64,000 nucleotides of DNA from positions 28,222,189-28,286,188 of the forward strand of contig JAVMKO010000010.1 in the NCBI GenBank assembly GCA_032164245.1, given 5' to 3'. Position 1 is the first letter of the stretch. Each line of letters opens with the position of its first letter. Positions 22,136 to 33,864 of this stretch are shown here, piece after piece. The notes under the pieces are model-generated. The model saw nothing but the letters and a program-made list of their open reading frames with translations, had not been told where the DNA came from and made no database searches. This DNA is from Sternotherus odoratus. Lineage: Eukaryota > Chordata > Testudines > Kinosternidae. The translations under genes were made by a program, and so were the position numbers.

Positions 22136-24245
22136 GATGAGCTGTACCTTGATCTTAGTGGGGACAACTCTTGGCAGCTCAGCAGCCGATGTGACAACTG
22201 TTTAGCCCAAATCCATAGGGCAGCCAACATCTGGGTGTTGCTCTACAGCTACTACTGTACTGATGTTACAGCTTGTGACCATTGAGCAAAAAATAAGTGC
22301 TGCCATTTGTAACTTAGCTAGAGTAATCGGCTCATTGGATTTCCAGACACTGTTACTTTTGTGAGACCATTTTTAAAACAAAGCTATTAGTGTCTTGAAA
22401 TGGAAATGAGAATGAGCCATTGTTAGTGTTTTCATAATATATGTGCTACACACGTTGGGTCCCTTCTGTTGGCATATCATAGATTGCCAATGATAAAATG
22501 AATGGCATTGCTTGTAAGGAAAGACTATTCTTCTGGTATGAGAACTTGAGGTGGTATGGCAGGAAGGAAAGATATAGAGCAAAAACTGAATATTTTCATT
22601 ACGCTGAATCCAGTTGCATCCAAGGATCCAGACTGCCTTAGTCAAGAGTACTGGAAAGGGTACAGAACATCTCTTTGATAACAAGTAAGCTAACATCTGA
22701 CATTGTAGGAATTGATGGAAACTTGAACTCATGCTGATTCTTTTATGGCAGGTCACTGTGTATTCCCTTGGTTTATAATTGCAAACATTTGTTCAGTGTC
22801 TTGATAAATCATGTTTCAGGATGGATGATGGATTATTTTTACTTGGTTGTCTGGCTCAAGCTTTCAGTCTCTTTAATGGTCTTAAATGTAAAAGGATAGT
22901 ATAAGGGAGCAACTTAGAGGGGAGGAAGGAGAAGGATCCGCCCTGAGTTGTGGGGCTCTTTCCCTCCTTGAGAATGGTGTCTGCTAGGGCAGAGAACTTT
23001 ACCTGCTTCCTTCAGGAGCCATGATTGCCTGCTCTTTCCCAGGAGAGGGTAATCAGAGAGAGTTCCCCCAGGCAGGGCTGAAATTTACAAGAGGGCTAGT
23101 GCTTCTTGTGTCCTCATGAGATGACTCTAGCTCTGGCCAACTTTCAAGACTCACAATAAAACTGCAAGTTGACAACAGTGCAATTCCCTCCACCGGGTCC
23201 GAATGTGATACCTAAACTTATACAGGCTTAAAACTGAAGGTTAAACTATTAACACTGTTCGTTGTTCTAAAAGCAATGGAAAACAAAAGTACATAACAAA
23301 CATAAATCACTATCTTAGTTTTGTGAACTGCTCTGATGTTGGATTAGCTTTGCAATACTAGGCCAAGTTATTTTACTGTGTCAAGAGGACAAGCATTCAT
23401 GATGCAAATGATTGCACATCTAATCAAACAGCATCCTTACCACACAGATGAGCCACGGTGCTAAAAAATGAATGATAATGGTGGTTGCTATAGTTTCACA
23501 ACAAATAAGTGACTTCATTTCCTAGAGATATAGATGTATATAATTTGAGGTGAAAATTTGTAAAACAAACTCAAAACAGAATATTGTACAAGTGTGTTCA
23601 TTGTAGCTATTGGGAGGAAAAGAAATCAACTAGCAGTGAACAGAAGAAGAAATACTGTATATATTCCCTGGCAGGCTGTATCAGAAATTGGAATACTAGA
23701 CTGGTTTTCTTGCTTCCATCAGGCATTCCAAGTTTGTTTATTTTTGGGAATCTTGTCTTGATTCTGCTGTGTAGGTCAATTCTTTGTGTGGTTTTACTAC
23801 CCTGTATCCTCACTACGCTGTGCTGTGTAAAGACTTCCTGATAGTCAGCATGGTTCTTTTTGGTTTCCTCTCTCCTTCCCCTTCCTACTCCACAGTTTAA
23901 GCTCATATTTATCCCAGCACTAAGGCCTTCATTTAACAGCATGAGGGGTCCCCTCTGTGCGTCCTTCAATAACTGTATTCCTTCTACACAGCAAGCAATT
24001 CCAAGTTGTCTTAAAGTTGCGATAACTTAGACATATAACACAACACATTTCAGGTTCCAGAAGTAAAATGTGCTAGAGCTGGACTTGAACAGTTTGAAAC
24101 CATGAAGTTTAATATTATAGAGCTAATAGAAATGTGGTGGAATGACTGGCATACAGGTATTGAAGGGTATGTGATGTATAGGAAAGCCAGAAGTAAAGAT
24201 AAAGCTGGTGGAATAGCGTTGCATATTATTACTGATGAGATAGAC
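22136..24245. other. Non-coding, no recognised repeat
   Basis: Frames such as 22,373-22,756 (minus, 127 codons) and 23,607-23,969 (minus, 120 codons) show no domain and lack splice or regulatory context. Some old repeat may be hidden near 22,920-23,200, but I cannot define ends. Confidence 0.4.
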
Positions 24246-24249
24246 CAGG

Positions 24250-24844
24250 AACAGGCAAACTACAGCTGCGGGCCTGTCCTGGCCGGCTCCTGAGCTCCCG
24301 GCTGGAGAAGCTCCTCCCCGCCCCTTCCCTGCAACCTCAGCACTGCTGGAGGGTGGGGCTGTGCGCTCCTGCGGGGCAGCATGTCTGCTCTGATCAGCAC
24401 TGTAAGGGGGGTTGGGGGTTGGATAAGGGGCAGAGGGTTCCCGGGGTGCAGTCGGGACAGAGAGCAGGAGGCAGTTGGATGGGGCGAAGGTTCTAGAGGG
24501 GGATGGTCAGGGACAGGGAATGGGGGTGGGGAGTTGTATTGGGCGGGGGCGCCCTGAGGGTCTGTCGGGGTGAGGGGTGGATAGGAGTTGGGGATGTGGA
24601 TTGGTTGGGGTTCTGGGGAGCAGTTAGGGTGAGGGGTGTTGAGGGGGTGGTCAGGGGACAAGGAGCAGGGGGGAGTTGGATGACTCAGGGATTTTGAGGG
24701 GGGTAATCAAGGGGTGGAAAGTGGGAGGGGGTCGGATAGAGGGTGAGGCCAGGCTGTTTGGGTAGGCACAGTATTCCCTACCTGGCCCTCCGTACAATTT
24801 TGCAACCTGATGTGGCCCTCTTGCCAAAAAGTTTACCGACCCCT
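24250..24844. mobile_element. hAT non-autonomous element, 0.6 kb
   Basis: The ends CAGGAACAGGCAAACTACAG and AAAAGTTTACCGACCCCTG resemble the hAT terminus CAGGGGTCGGCAAACT and its inverse. CTGCGGGCCTG at the left and TGTGGCCCTCTTGCC at the right match the usual sub-terminal sequence. The interior is a G-rich + strand array (GGGGTTGGGG-like). I could not find a matching 8-bp duplication, so one end may be altered. Confidence 0.65.
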
Positions 24845-24947
24845 GTTCTAAGTGACTGAAAAATGACTGACCATACCCAATACTTAATTTAGAGAACTCC
24901 CACATAAGGATTGGTAGAAAATTGTAGCAACTTGGTAAACTGAAATA

Positions 24948-25855
24948 TAGGAACTCCTCACTTAAAGTCACCCCAGTTAGCATTGGTTCGATGTTAAGTT
25001 GCTGATCAGTTAGGGACAGTGCTTGTTTAAAGTTGTGCAATGCTCCCTTATAAAATCGTTTGGCAGCCTCCTGCTTTGTCCACTGCTTTGCAGGAAGAGT
25101 AGCCTATTGGAGCTAGCTGGTAGGGGCTTGGAACCAGGGTGGACCGGCAGCCGCTCAGCAGGCTATCAAGTGCTGGCAGTTCAGCTGCCCTCCCCCCACT
25201 GCCAGGTACTGTTTCTGTCCTGTGCCTTGGAGCTGCTCTCGGGAGCCTCCTGCCTGCTGGGGGGAGAGGGGGAAAGGGGGAAAGGGAGGTTGTTCTCCCC
25301 TCCCCTCCCCCGCTCCTGCACCCAGTTTACCCCTTCTCCATATAGAGCAGGGTGGGACAGGGACGGAGAGAGACAGACAGAGCTTAGAGCAGTAGCTGCT
25401 GTCTCAACTTCCTGATCCACTTAAAAAGACAATGTACTTAAGAGTGGGGTCAGTGTACTTAAAGGGGCAGTGTGCATCTCTCTCTCTCTCACACACATGG
25501 TGTGTGTCTGTCTGCCATGCTGCCTTGTAGAGTGGGAGGCCCTTGAGGGCTCAGCCAAAAGCTGGTTCATCATTTATCAGTAAAGTATTCCCTGGGAAAT
25601 ATCCCCACCCTCTAACTTTACCACCTCAACCAAGCTTCACAATCATCATAGCTGCGTACAGTATTAAATTGTTTGTTTAAAACCTATACTGTGTGTAAAT
25701 ACAGGGTTTTTTTGCTCTAGTGAAAAAAAATTCCCTGGAACCTAACCCCCCCTATTTACGTTAATTTTAATGAGAAATTGGATTTTCTTAACATCGTTTT
25801 GCTTAAAGTCGCATTTTTCAGGAACATAATTACAACGTTAAGCGAGGAGTTCCTG
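24948..25855. mobile_element. Tigger-like element, 0.9 kb, with TA duplication
   Basis: The left end TAGGAACTCCTCACTTAAAG and inverted right end CAGGAACTCCTCGCTTAACG form a terminal inverted repeat of at least 20 bp with few mismatches, flanked by TA on both sides. The sub-terminal repeats (AAAGTCGCATTTTTCAGGAAC) fit Tigger/pogo-type elements. The middle is GC-rich with CT and AC simple repeats (about 25,479-25,510). No transposase frame is present. Confidence 0.75.
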
Positions 25856-26214
25856 TAGTGATACCATAATTACTGGTAATAGGTGATCAGTTGTAATCTT
25901 TCCCAGTTTACCTGCCTACAGTGTGCAGGTGATTATCCCCAGGAGTTATGAATAAACAGTTGTAGCTTTACAATATTTGGAGATTCTTCGATTGAAGTGA
26001 GAGAGAGTCCTGTGGCACCTTAAAGACTAACTACAGTATTGAAGCATAAACGTCCGTGGGCTAATACCCACTTCGTTGGATGCATGCAGTGGAAATATCC
26101 AGGGGCAGGTATAAATAGGTAGGCAAAAACAAGGTTAGAGATAACAGGGTTAGTCCAGTGAGACTGAACCAGCTTGTTATCTCTATTCAGGGAGTGTGAG
26201 GCATTCCTCTAGCA

Positions 26215-27087
26215 CAGGGGTGGGGAACCTCCGGCCCGCGGGCCTTATACGGCCCGCCAAAGCCTTCCATCCGGCCCCCGCGCGTCCCTGGCCGGCGGCT
26301 CCCCCAGGCACTTCCCGGCCCCTTCGCCGAACGTGGAGCCGCCCCCCCCCCCCCCCGGCGGTCCGGGGCGGCTCCGGGCTCGGCGAAGAGGCCGGAAGCG
26401 CCTCGGGGAGCCGCCGGCCAGGGACGCGCGGGGGTGGCTGTGTGCTCCGGCCGGCCGGCAGGTGGGCGTGGCTCTGCGCTGGGGCTGGCAAGCGCCTGGG
26501 GGAACCGCCGCCCAGGGATGCGCGCGGGCCGCCAGGCGGGGGCGGCTCGAACCTGGGGGGGGGGGGCGCCGGTGCCGCGGGGAGCCGACAGTCAATGGGG
26601 TGTGGGGGGGAGGCCGGGATGGGCGAGGTGTGGGTGCGGGAGGTAAGGAGGCTTGGTGGGGGGAGGCTGGGCTGGGTGGGTCAGCCATGGGGGGCAGGAG
26701 GCTGGGTTGGGGGGGGGGAGGTTAGCTTCGGTGGGGTGGGCCTAACGGGCCAGGCAGGGGTGGGGGAAGAAAAGCAGTTAGATGGGAGGCTGGGCGGGGG
26801 TAAAGCAACATCACCCCCTACACCCAGGCTGATAGCGGGAGCTGACTGGGGCAGGCGGCAGGACCACGGCTGGCAAGGGGCCAGCAGGGAAACCCCAAAG
26901 CAGTGCAGGGCTAAGCACTCCGCTTGCCACTGCTTTGGGGTTTCCCCCGCTGGCCCTTTGCCAGCTGGGGTCTCAGCTCCCGTTGCCAGCCTGGGCTTCC
27001 TCGGGGGGGGGGGGGGGGGGAGCGGCCCGCGAAAGACATTATAAATGTCCAAATGGCCCTTGGCACAAAAAAGGTTCCCCACCCCTG
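26215..27087. mobile_element. hAT non-autonomous element, 873 bp, perfect TSD
   Basis: Perfect 16-bp terminal inverted repeats, CAGGGGTGGGGAACCT and AGGTTCCCCACCCCTG, flanked by a perfect 8-bp duplication CTCTAGCA at 26,207-26,214 and 27,088-27,095. The sub-terminal CCGGCCCGCGGGCC and the G-rich interior recur in the copy at 54,764-55,565, including the block around GCTAAGCACTCCGC and CCACTGCTTTGGGG. The 282-codon open frame is a GC artefact. It is inserted in the Penelope tail. Confidence 0.95.
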
Positions 27088-27239
27088 CTCTAGCAGCTGA
27101 ATTGGAGGTGTGAACAGCAAGAGAAGAGAAACTGCTCTTGTAGTTAGCTAGCCACTCCTAATCCCTATTCAATCCTAAATTGATTGTATCAAATTTGCAA
27201 ATGAATTGCAGCTATGCAGTTTCTCTTTGCAGTCTGGTC

Positions 27240-27760
27240 TTGATTTTTTTTTTTTTTTTTTGCTGCAATATGATGACTTTTAAATCTGTAATTGTGTGTG
27301 CAGGGAGATTGAAGTGTTCTCCTACAGGTTTTTGTATATTGCCATTCCTGATATCTGATTTGTGTCCATTTATCCTTTTTTTGTAGGGCCTGTCCAGTTT
27401 GGCCGATGTACATAGCAGAGGGACATTGCTGGCACATAATGGCATATATGACATTGGTAGATGTGCAGGTGAATGAACCAGTGAAGGTGTGGCTGATCTG
27501 GTTAGGTCCTGTGATAGTGTTGCTGGTGTAGATATGTGGACAGAGTTGGCATCGAGGTTTGTTGCATGGATTGGTTCCTGAGTTGGAGTTATTATGGTGT
27601 GGTGTGCTGCTGCTGGTGAGAATATGCTTGAGGTTGGCGGGTTGTCTGTGGGCCAGGACTGGCCTGCCTCCCAAGGCCTGTGAAAGTGAGGGATTGTTGT
27701 CCAGGATGGGTTGTAAATCACTGATGATGCGTTGGAGGCTTTAACTGAGGACTGTAGGTG
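27240..27760 (-). pseudogene. Penelope GIY-YIG endonuclease (frameshifted)
   Basis: C-terminal part of a Penelope-like polyprotein. One minus frame (27,674 down to about 27,345) carries the cysteine-rich linker NKPRCQLCPHI, then NVIYAIMCQQCPSAMYIGQT, which contains the GIY-YIG-type motifs (VIYAI and YIGQTG). After GQAL the frame breaks. The next part (KKRINGHKSDIRNGNIQKPV, then GEHFN), with the conserved Arg and His, continues in another frame inside 27,212-27,721. The upstream frame also supplies a stretch beginning IYNPSWTTIPHFHRPWEAG that belongs to the region between RT and endonuclease. The enzyme normally nicks target DNA for retrotransposition. It is inactive here because of the frameshift and missing RT. 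Confidence 0.85.
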
Positions 27761-27815
27761 ATGGGCAGTGGTGTTCTGTTGTTTTCTTTCTTGGGCTTGA
27801 AGTGCTTTTGCACTG

Positions 27816-30465
27816 CAGTAATATAGTAGTAACTAAATACTATGAAGTAGGCCATGTTGGCTTGCTTCCAACTTGACTCTGCCACTTACCCATGTATGGG
27901 GCACTTGTGTCAAATTTCATGCTGCCTTTCTTTGTTAACTTAGTGTTGCTTTCGTTCTGAAGAATGGTGTCGTCATGTAAGGTTCTTTCTCTTACAGTTA
28001 CTAAACTGTGTGTCTTTAAATGGAATCCTTACAGTGTTTTTATTTCACCAGTGCTCTGCTGTGGGATAACATCCAGATCGTGTTTGTCCCTGGACTGCAT
28101 TGCTGGTCTGGTCCGCTCCGTTAAATGTCCAGATCAGTTTAAAGGAATCCGTAAGTACAGTAGTATATCTCTTGAAGTGTATGCATAATTATCTTAAAAG
28201 GCGAGTGTGTAGGTCTTAAAAGCTAAAGGAGGAGCTAGTTAGATGTGGTGATGTGCTTCTAGCAAGTGTGTATGAGAGCAAATGATATCTGATAACACAA
28301 GCCACAGGTGACAGTCTGAGTTACTTACACTACTTAGTGCTTACACAACAGTGGTGTATTTGAGCTTTAAGAATCCTAATAGCATAAATTGTATTAACTA
28401 TTCAAATTGCATTTTATATCTTCATTGCTTAAAGAAATAAGTTAGATGAAAATAGTTCACTAAGCTAACAGAAAATTCTACTAGGTAACATGTAAAATCT
28501 GGATTTTTCTCATATTGTAGTCTCCTTTTTGCTAAATGATTTTAACTTGACTTCCTAACCTATTTAAATTTGTAGTAGAAGGGGAATATAGCATAATAGA
28601 TACGTTCATTTTAGAATTACAAATATGATACAACTAAATCTGATAATCCAGAGTTGGTTACTGAGTATCTCCATCACTGCTGGAAGTGTTCCTTAATAAA
28701 TATCTGTATTATGCTATTGGTCCTTTTAAAAGAAAAAATGTACAGGCTTTGGAGCTACATACATGTAGCTAGGTTGCTTTGCTGTCAACAAAACAAAACA
28801 AAATGTGATCTGTAAATGCCAAATGGTTTGAGATTCTTAAGTGCTTTAAATTTCTGACAGCTAATTGACTCTCCAGTGTTACAAATTGCTTGAATGATTG
28901 TGTTTTTTTCTAGGTTAGTGTAGTAATCGGTCTTCTGGCTAAGAAAGCATTATCTAAAAAGTTGTATGTTTGTCCCTAACTTGATTCCTGGAAACTCTGT
29001 GTGTGAACCAATTGCAACATTCATTATTACATCAGAAAATTACAACATTCTAATGTTATGATTTTAAGTAGAATCTATTACTGTATCTGAAAACCACTGC
29101 TATGCAGATTGTGCAAACATGCCTAGTTGTAGACTGTGGGGGGCTAACTCCAAAGTCTGTGGGTTTTATAAACTGTGTCAGTTGTGGCTTTAAAGTCATC
29201 ACAAGCCATGGTTGGGGCAGATAAACTGTTGGTTTTGGTCATACTTGATACGACACTTGCATAATAATGTCCTGGACTATCTTTGCCCTGCTCATTCCAC
29301 TACTAACTGTTCATCAGTTCCATTGGTAGCTATAGCTTCCCCATGCCTCACTTCCATTAGCCATTTCCAGTCCACTTTCTTTCATGGCGGATGAAATAGT
29401 CCTGTTGCTCTAATACCATGTCTATTCTGCAGTATACTGAATGAAAAACAGGATGAATTTTTCTCTTTTGTCCATTGTGTTGGGAAACTGGTGTGGTACC
29501 AGTAGCTTGTAAAAAGATCCCATAATCACAGTTTTTAACTGAATCCTTTTCCTACTAGTCTGTCTCCAACTTGGGTGTTTTTGGTTTTGTTTTGTTTTTT
29601 TGCCTTGATAGCAATGTTATGTAACAGGCTGAGCTGCACTTTTGTTACCTGAAATAACTTAGAATACAGGGATTTGATGAACAAGTGTTCAGGGGTGCAC
29701 TTGGGATTCACCCTGCAGTCTGTGTTGTGTTGCTGTACAATAGTTGCAAAGAGTAGGCATGCTACACAGGAATGAATACTCTTGGAGAAATGGCAGCAGG
29801 TACAGAAAAATGGAGTGGTAGTGAAACCTATGTTTCAAACAAATACTTAAAAAAAAAAAGAAGACGACTCCAAGACTGTCTCCAAAGAGCAGTCAATCAA
29901 ATGGCAGTTGTGGTGTATGTGATACTTAGGACTTTTCTTGGGGTATTCACAGGGAAATTAGTGCAGAATAACTAGGGTGTGGATTTAAAGTGGAATAGAT
30001 GTTTTGCACAAGCTCTCTGTGCAGATACTCTTATTCTGCAGATTAAGACAATATTATATCAAAGACATTGTGTCCAACCTGTGGCTCAAGTGATTGGGAG
30101 CTGAGATACCGGGTTCTATTACTGGCTCTTCCACGAGTGTCATGTCACCTTGGGAAAGTTACTCAGTGTTTCTGTGCCATTTTGCCCTACTTGAAAATGG
30201 GATTACTTCCCTACATCACTGGATTTGGATTCTTTTAATGTGAGCTGCACAGATAATGCATTTAGTGCCATAAATGTCTGTAAGTGATTTTTTTTTTTTT
30301 TTTGGACTGGTTTGTTTGTGACTGTCTGTGGAGATAAGAACTATCAGGTAGCCATGAAATCAACATGGTTTCACTTATTAACTCTTGTGCAGCACCTGTT
30401 GCCGTAGCTTTCCTGTATCATTTCAGAATTTGGTGCTTGAAGACTATGGTGATTTGAAGCATTGG
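27816..30465. other. Mostly unique non-coding sequence
   Basis: AT-rich, with no repeat end recognised. It contains one exon-like stretch at 28,052-28,150 (separate entry). A homopolymer-adjacent frame at 29,772-29,975 has no domain. Confidence 0.4.
28052..28150 (+). other. Candidate host exon, 99 bp
   Basis: A pyrimidine-rich tract ending TTTTTATTTCACCAG (AG at 28,050-28,051) precedes 99 bp that are followed by the consensus donor GTAAGTAC at 28,151. With two bases in the first split codon, the frame is open throughout (it includes LDCIAGLVRSVKCPDQFKGI). The length is a multiple of three, so the exon would be symmetric (phase 1 in, phase 1 out). I do not recognise the peptide and no neighbouring exon was found. 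A chance pairing of splice-like sites, or a non-coding exon, remains possible. Confidence 0.3.
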
Positions 30466-30469
30466 TGCA

Positions 30470-30960
30470 GGGTGCTATCTGGTATCCGGTAGAAACAAGG
30501 CTCTCACACAGTGGCTAGATGGAAAATGGTGAGTTTATTGAAGGGAGTGACATCACAGCGCCTGGGGCCCCCCGACTGCAGGCTGTAACTGATGGGGGAA
30601 TCTGGCACATCCCAGCAATGTCCAGGAAAGGAGCCCAACAAACAAGGGTGTGTCAGCACAGATATACCCATGCTCATTTGCATCTCAGACATACTCATAT
30701 CTCATGAATAGCAAGCAGCAAGCTAATTGGTTGATTACACGCTGTCCTGTCTCAGTTTCCCCATCTAGTTTCCCACGCATTCGTTCTCATGCAGACGGGA
30801 TAAACACTCACACAGCTGAGAACCTGTTCTCAGACACACAAAGATAACAGGAATGCAAGGCCATTCTCACAGATAACCTCATTATGCCCTCCCCTGGAGT
30901 TGACTCAGAAGCGTAACTATGCCCCTTACTGGTTGCCGTCATAATAATCTTCCAGTCACT
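30470..30960 (-). repeat. Possible LTR, minus strand
   Basis: On the minus strand an AATAAACTC signal (about 30,532-30,540) is followed within 60 bp by a terminus near TTTCTACCGGATACCA, the order expected of an LTR (U3, poly(A) signal, U5, CA end). The other end and the target duplication could not be fixed, so this is tentative. Confidence 0.3.
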
Positions 30961-32734
30961 ACAAGCATGAACACCCAAAAACTCACCTGGGAAATTTTTT
31001 TCCGTAAGACTATTTTTCTCGAGCCAAGGTTAAGTATTCCTTGCCATGCTGGCATTTTATGTTCTCAGCTATGACTATTTATATTGACATTACCTGCCAG
31101 TGCCAAGGAAAAAAATTAACACATTTCAGGTTGTCTTTTTTTCAAGTATTTTCTGGTTTTGTGGTACGAGGAAGGAGAGTTCCAGTGTCCTTCTCTTAAC
31201 ATCACATGAAAATCAAGTATTTGTTTGAAAAGCTGATTAAATTTTATAGTAAAATAGATCACATGAATACCCTGAGTCTTGGTTGTGGATTTCACTTGTG
31301 GATAGAATCCATAGTTGCCATGCTATCCCCCATCTGTGATGAGTACAGGAAGACCCCCTCTTGTAACTGATCTGGGATCTATATAACCTGCAATTGTATA
31401 CCTGGAATCTCCATAGCAACATGAGAGTACAGATTTCATGAATCATTTATTTGAATCAGACTGCTCCTGAATTCAGTTGGAAACTGGCCATTATATTGTC
31501 TACAGTTATCCTTACTTGCTGTATGAATAGGAAGCAACTTACACATACTGAACCTTAAAATAAGTTTAAACCACAAACTAAAGCTCTTACTCTTAAAACC
31601 CCTGAGAACTCTGGAAATTTCCAGTCTGAAAAGACATCTGAATGCTTCAGGAAAGTGAAATATCAATTTTGAATTTGTCAGCATAGTAGTTGACTTTTTT
31701 TTCTCAAGTGCATGCATAGATTAAACTAAAACCAGGTGACTAAAAGAGTTACTTAAATAGTATCTATTTGGCTTCAAGAATAGTTTAACCTTTCCCTTGA
31801 GTTGTTTGCTATTAATATAATGAACAAGAATTGAAGTGGGAGGAAGGTAGTATAAAATAGTTAGTCTCCAGAAAAACAAACACAAAAAAACCTCAAACCC
31901 CACACATCTATACTGGATTAGTGAATGAAACTTATCTTTAATACTCCACCCAAATTGGCTATAAACTAACATTTAATATCCCATTCCAAAAGTGCCCTCG
32001 TGTTACTTTGCTTTTTGGCTTGCAGGGACACACTCTGGACTAACTTTGAGATTGCACGTAAAATTTTCATTGTCCTCTTGAAGCTTTTGCTGTATCACTA
32101 ATTCCCCAAGAGCGACTAAGTGACCTTGATTTCTGTTTAAATGGAGTTCTAGGAAGCTTGCCAGTAGAATGGAGTCTTGCTTCTTGAAAGATGCACTGCA
32201 GTCTGGAATTGTGTGTTTGTGTACCGCTAGCAAGTATTGTTCTTTGCTGTTGTAAGTTAAGGATGGCAATTGAATGCATGTTTAAAACTGACTAAAAATA
32301 CGTAACCCCGGGGTTAGTAATAATACCTTGTGTCGAATACCCCACGAATTAAAATATCCTCTGTTTTTAAAAAAAGGCTCATTAGGTGTTTGTATCCCCA
32401 AAACATTTAAGCAACTTTGCCATGCCTTCTGATGTAACTGAACATCAGAAGGTGTCCCCTAGCACGCTCAGTAATTCAGTGGGGCTCATGGTGACATAAG
32501 GATAGTGCATGCTGGGACAGCCCATGGAGTTGGGACTAGTGTACCTGGCCTCGAAGTCCAAGGAAGAGGACTTAAAACTTCTCTCATAGTTATCCAGTTC
32601 TAAATAGAGTGCTTATTGTTACCTAGATCTACTTCCTTTCTTCTCCTTTTTATTTTTAAACTGACTTTTTCTAGCCAGTTGATCAATTTCCTTTCACTTG
32701 CCCATATAGGGAACATAGGCCAGAATTGAGTTTG
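30961..32734. other. Non-coding, no recognised repeat
   Basis: Short open frames on both strands without domains. No repeat termini were recognised. Confidence 0.4.
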
Positions 32735-32739
32735 GGCCT

Positions 32740-33512
32740 TGTCATAAGTGTAAAGTGCTGGAGAGGGTTAGTGTTACTTGAGAACAAGTGATGTAAGAGC
32801 TTCCCTGCCATGAGAGAGGGAGGGAGGGGTTTTAGAGTTTAGTTTCGTTTTGCTGGCCATGCAGCATGAGCCAGGGTCCGAGAGCTTATCTCTAGCTGTG
32901 GAGACGACTCTGCTTCCTTCTTATATTCCTACTTAACTGACTGTAAGTGATCTTTTGACTTCTTAAGCCTGTGCCTATTTGGGGTGTCTCTGTCCTTTTC
33001 AGATGAGAAGTTAGAGAATTCTAAATTGTAAGCTGTACTGTGCCTATGTTCTATGCTCTTTTCTTTATTAAATCTTTTAGTTATAAAACGTTTGGTTTAT
33101 TCCCCTTAAGGTTTCCTCTGCTTCCAGGCTGTGAAGAGAGGAGGTGGGGGGGGGGGGGGGTAGGTAAAAGAATCAGCTCAGGTTATAAGCTGAGGAACGG
33201 AGTCTGTCTCTGCCTTCAGCCGAGAAGGGTGAAGGGGGAGGGGAAGCAGCCTCCAGGTGTCTGACTCTGGCTCTCAGGGAGGGGGACAGAGTTAGGGTTT
33301 TGGGGAGTCTGAGTACCCCAATCCAAGGCCTTGGATATCTCCTCAAATGGTGGCAGCCGGGGGTTCCCCAAGGTCCCAACTGGTAAAAGGGGGGAGTCTT
33401 GGGGTGTAGAGAATTAACTTGGCTGGGAAGCAGCTAAAGTTAAGTGGTCTGGCTAAAAAGAGTCCCTTTCTTTGTACTTGAGAGCACAGAGACTGGGGTA
33501 CCCCCTCTTACA
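32740..33512. repeat. Solo LTR, 773 bp, 5-bp duplication
   Basis: It begins TGTCATAAGTGTAAAG and ends CCCCTCTTACA (TG...CA), flanked on both sides by GGCCT (32,735-32,739 and 33,513-33,517). A likely poly(A) signal ATTAAA lies in CTTTATTAAATCTTTTAG at about 33,066. A G run of about 16 occurs at 33,145. No internal gag/pol/env sequence is present, which fits recombination between two LTRs. A 5-bp duplication is compatible with several LTR classes, so the class is left open. Confidence 0.7.
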
Positions 33513-33599
33513 GGCCTGGATAATTATATTTGGTCAAATGGTAAGTGAAGTGTAGTATTAATCAGGAATGCTAAAGCTACTTGAATTTAGGTGCAAGAA

Positions 33600-33785
33600 C
33601 ACTGAAGTAGGCCTGCAGCCTGTGCTGCTTCCCGCAGCTCCCATTGGCTGGGAACAGTGACCCGTGGCCACTGGGAGCTGCAGGGTGGGGAGCCGTGCCT
33701 ATGGATGGTCAATGTAAACAAAATGTCTCACCAGCCCACCAGCGGATTACCCTGATAGACTGTGTGCCAAAGGTTGCTGAGCCTT
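33600..33785. mobile_element. hAT fragment, one end
   Basis: GCTCCCATTGGCTGGGAACAG and then GTGTGCCAAAGGTTGCTGAG resemble the right end of a hAT with terminus GGCAACCTTTGGCACAC in inverse. The left end is missing. Confidence 0.5.
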
Positions 33786-33864
33786 GGTCTTGCCTCAGTG
33801 TTGGGGGGGATGGACTAGCTGACCTCATAAGGTCCATACATTTCTCTGGTTCTGTGATTCTCTT
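33786..33864 (+). mobile_element. CR1 LINE 3' terminus
   Basis: GGATGGACTAGCTGACCTCA, AAGGTCC and the terminal TTCTGTGATTCTC match the end of the plus-strand CR1 type seen at 8,430 and 49,570. Confidence 0.75.

Larger units (their letters stand above)
25994..27815 (-). mobile_element. Penelope-like retroelement, 3' half, interrupted by a hAT
   Basis: Reading the minus strand from about 27,815 down, the sequence gives the end of the reverse transcriptase, the linker, a GIY-YIG endonuclease and then an untranslated tail. The tail ends CGTTTATGCTTCAATACTG...GGTGCCACAGGACTC at about 25,998. The hAT at 26,215-27,087 interrupts the untranslated part; rejoining the flanks at CTCTAGCA restores a continuous tail. 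The 5' part (most of the RT) is missing, as expected for a truncated retroelement insertion. Confidence 0.8.

Noticed and set aside
26196..27044. 282-codon Gly/Arg-rich open frame
   Set aside because: It covers the G-rich interior of a non-autonomous hAT, and its antisense frames are also open. The frame starts outside the element in Penelope sequence.
33355..33380. Possible retroviral primer-binding site after AAATGGTGGCAGCCGG
   Set aside because: It lies within the LTR as defined by the GGCCT duplication and TG...CA ends, so it cannot be a primer-binding site next to a 5' LTR.
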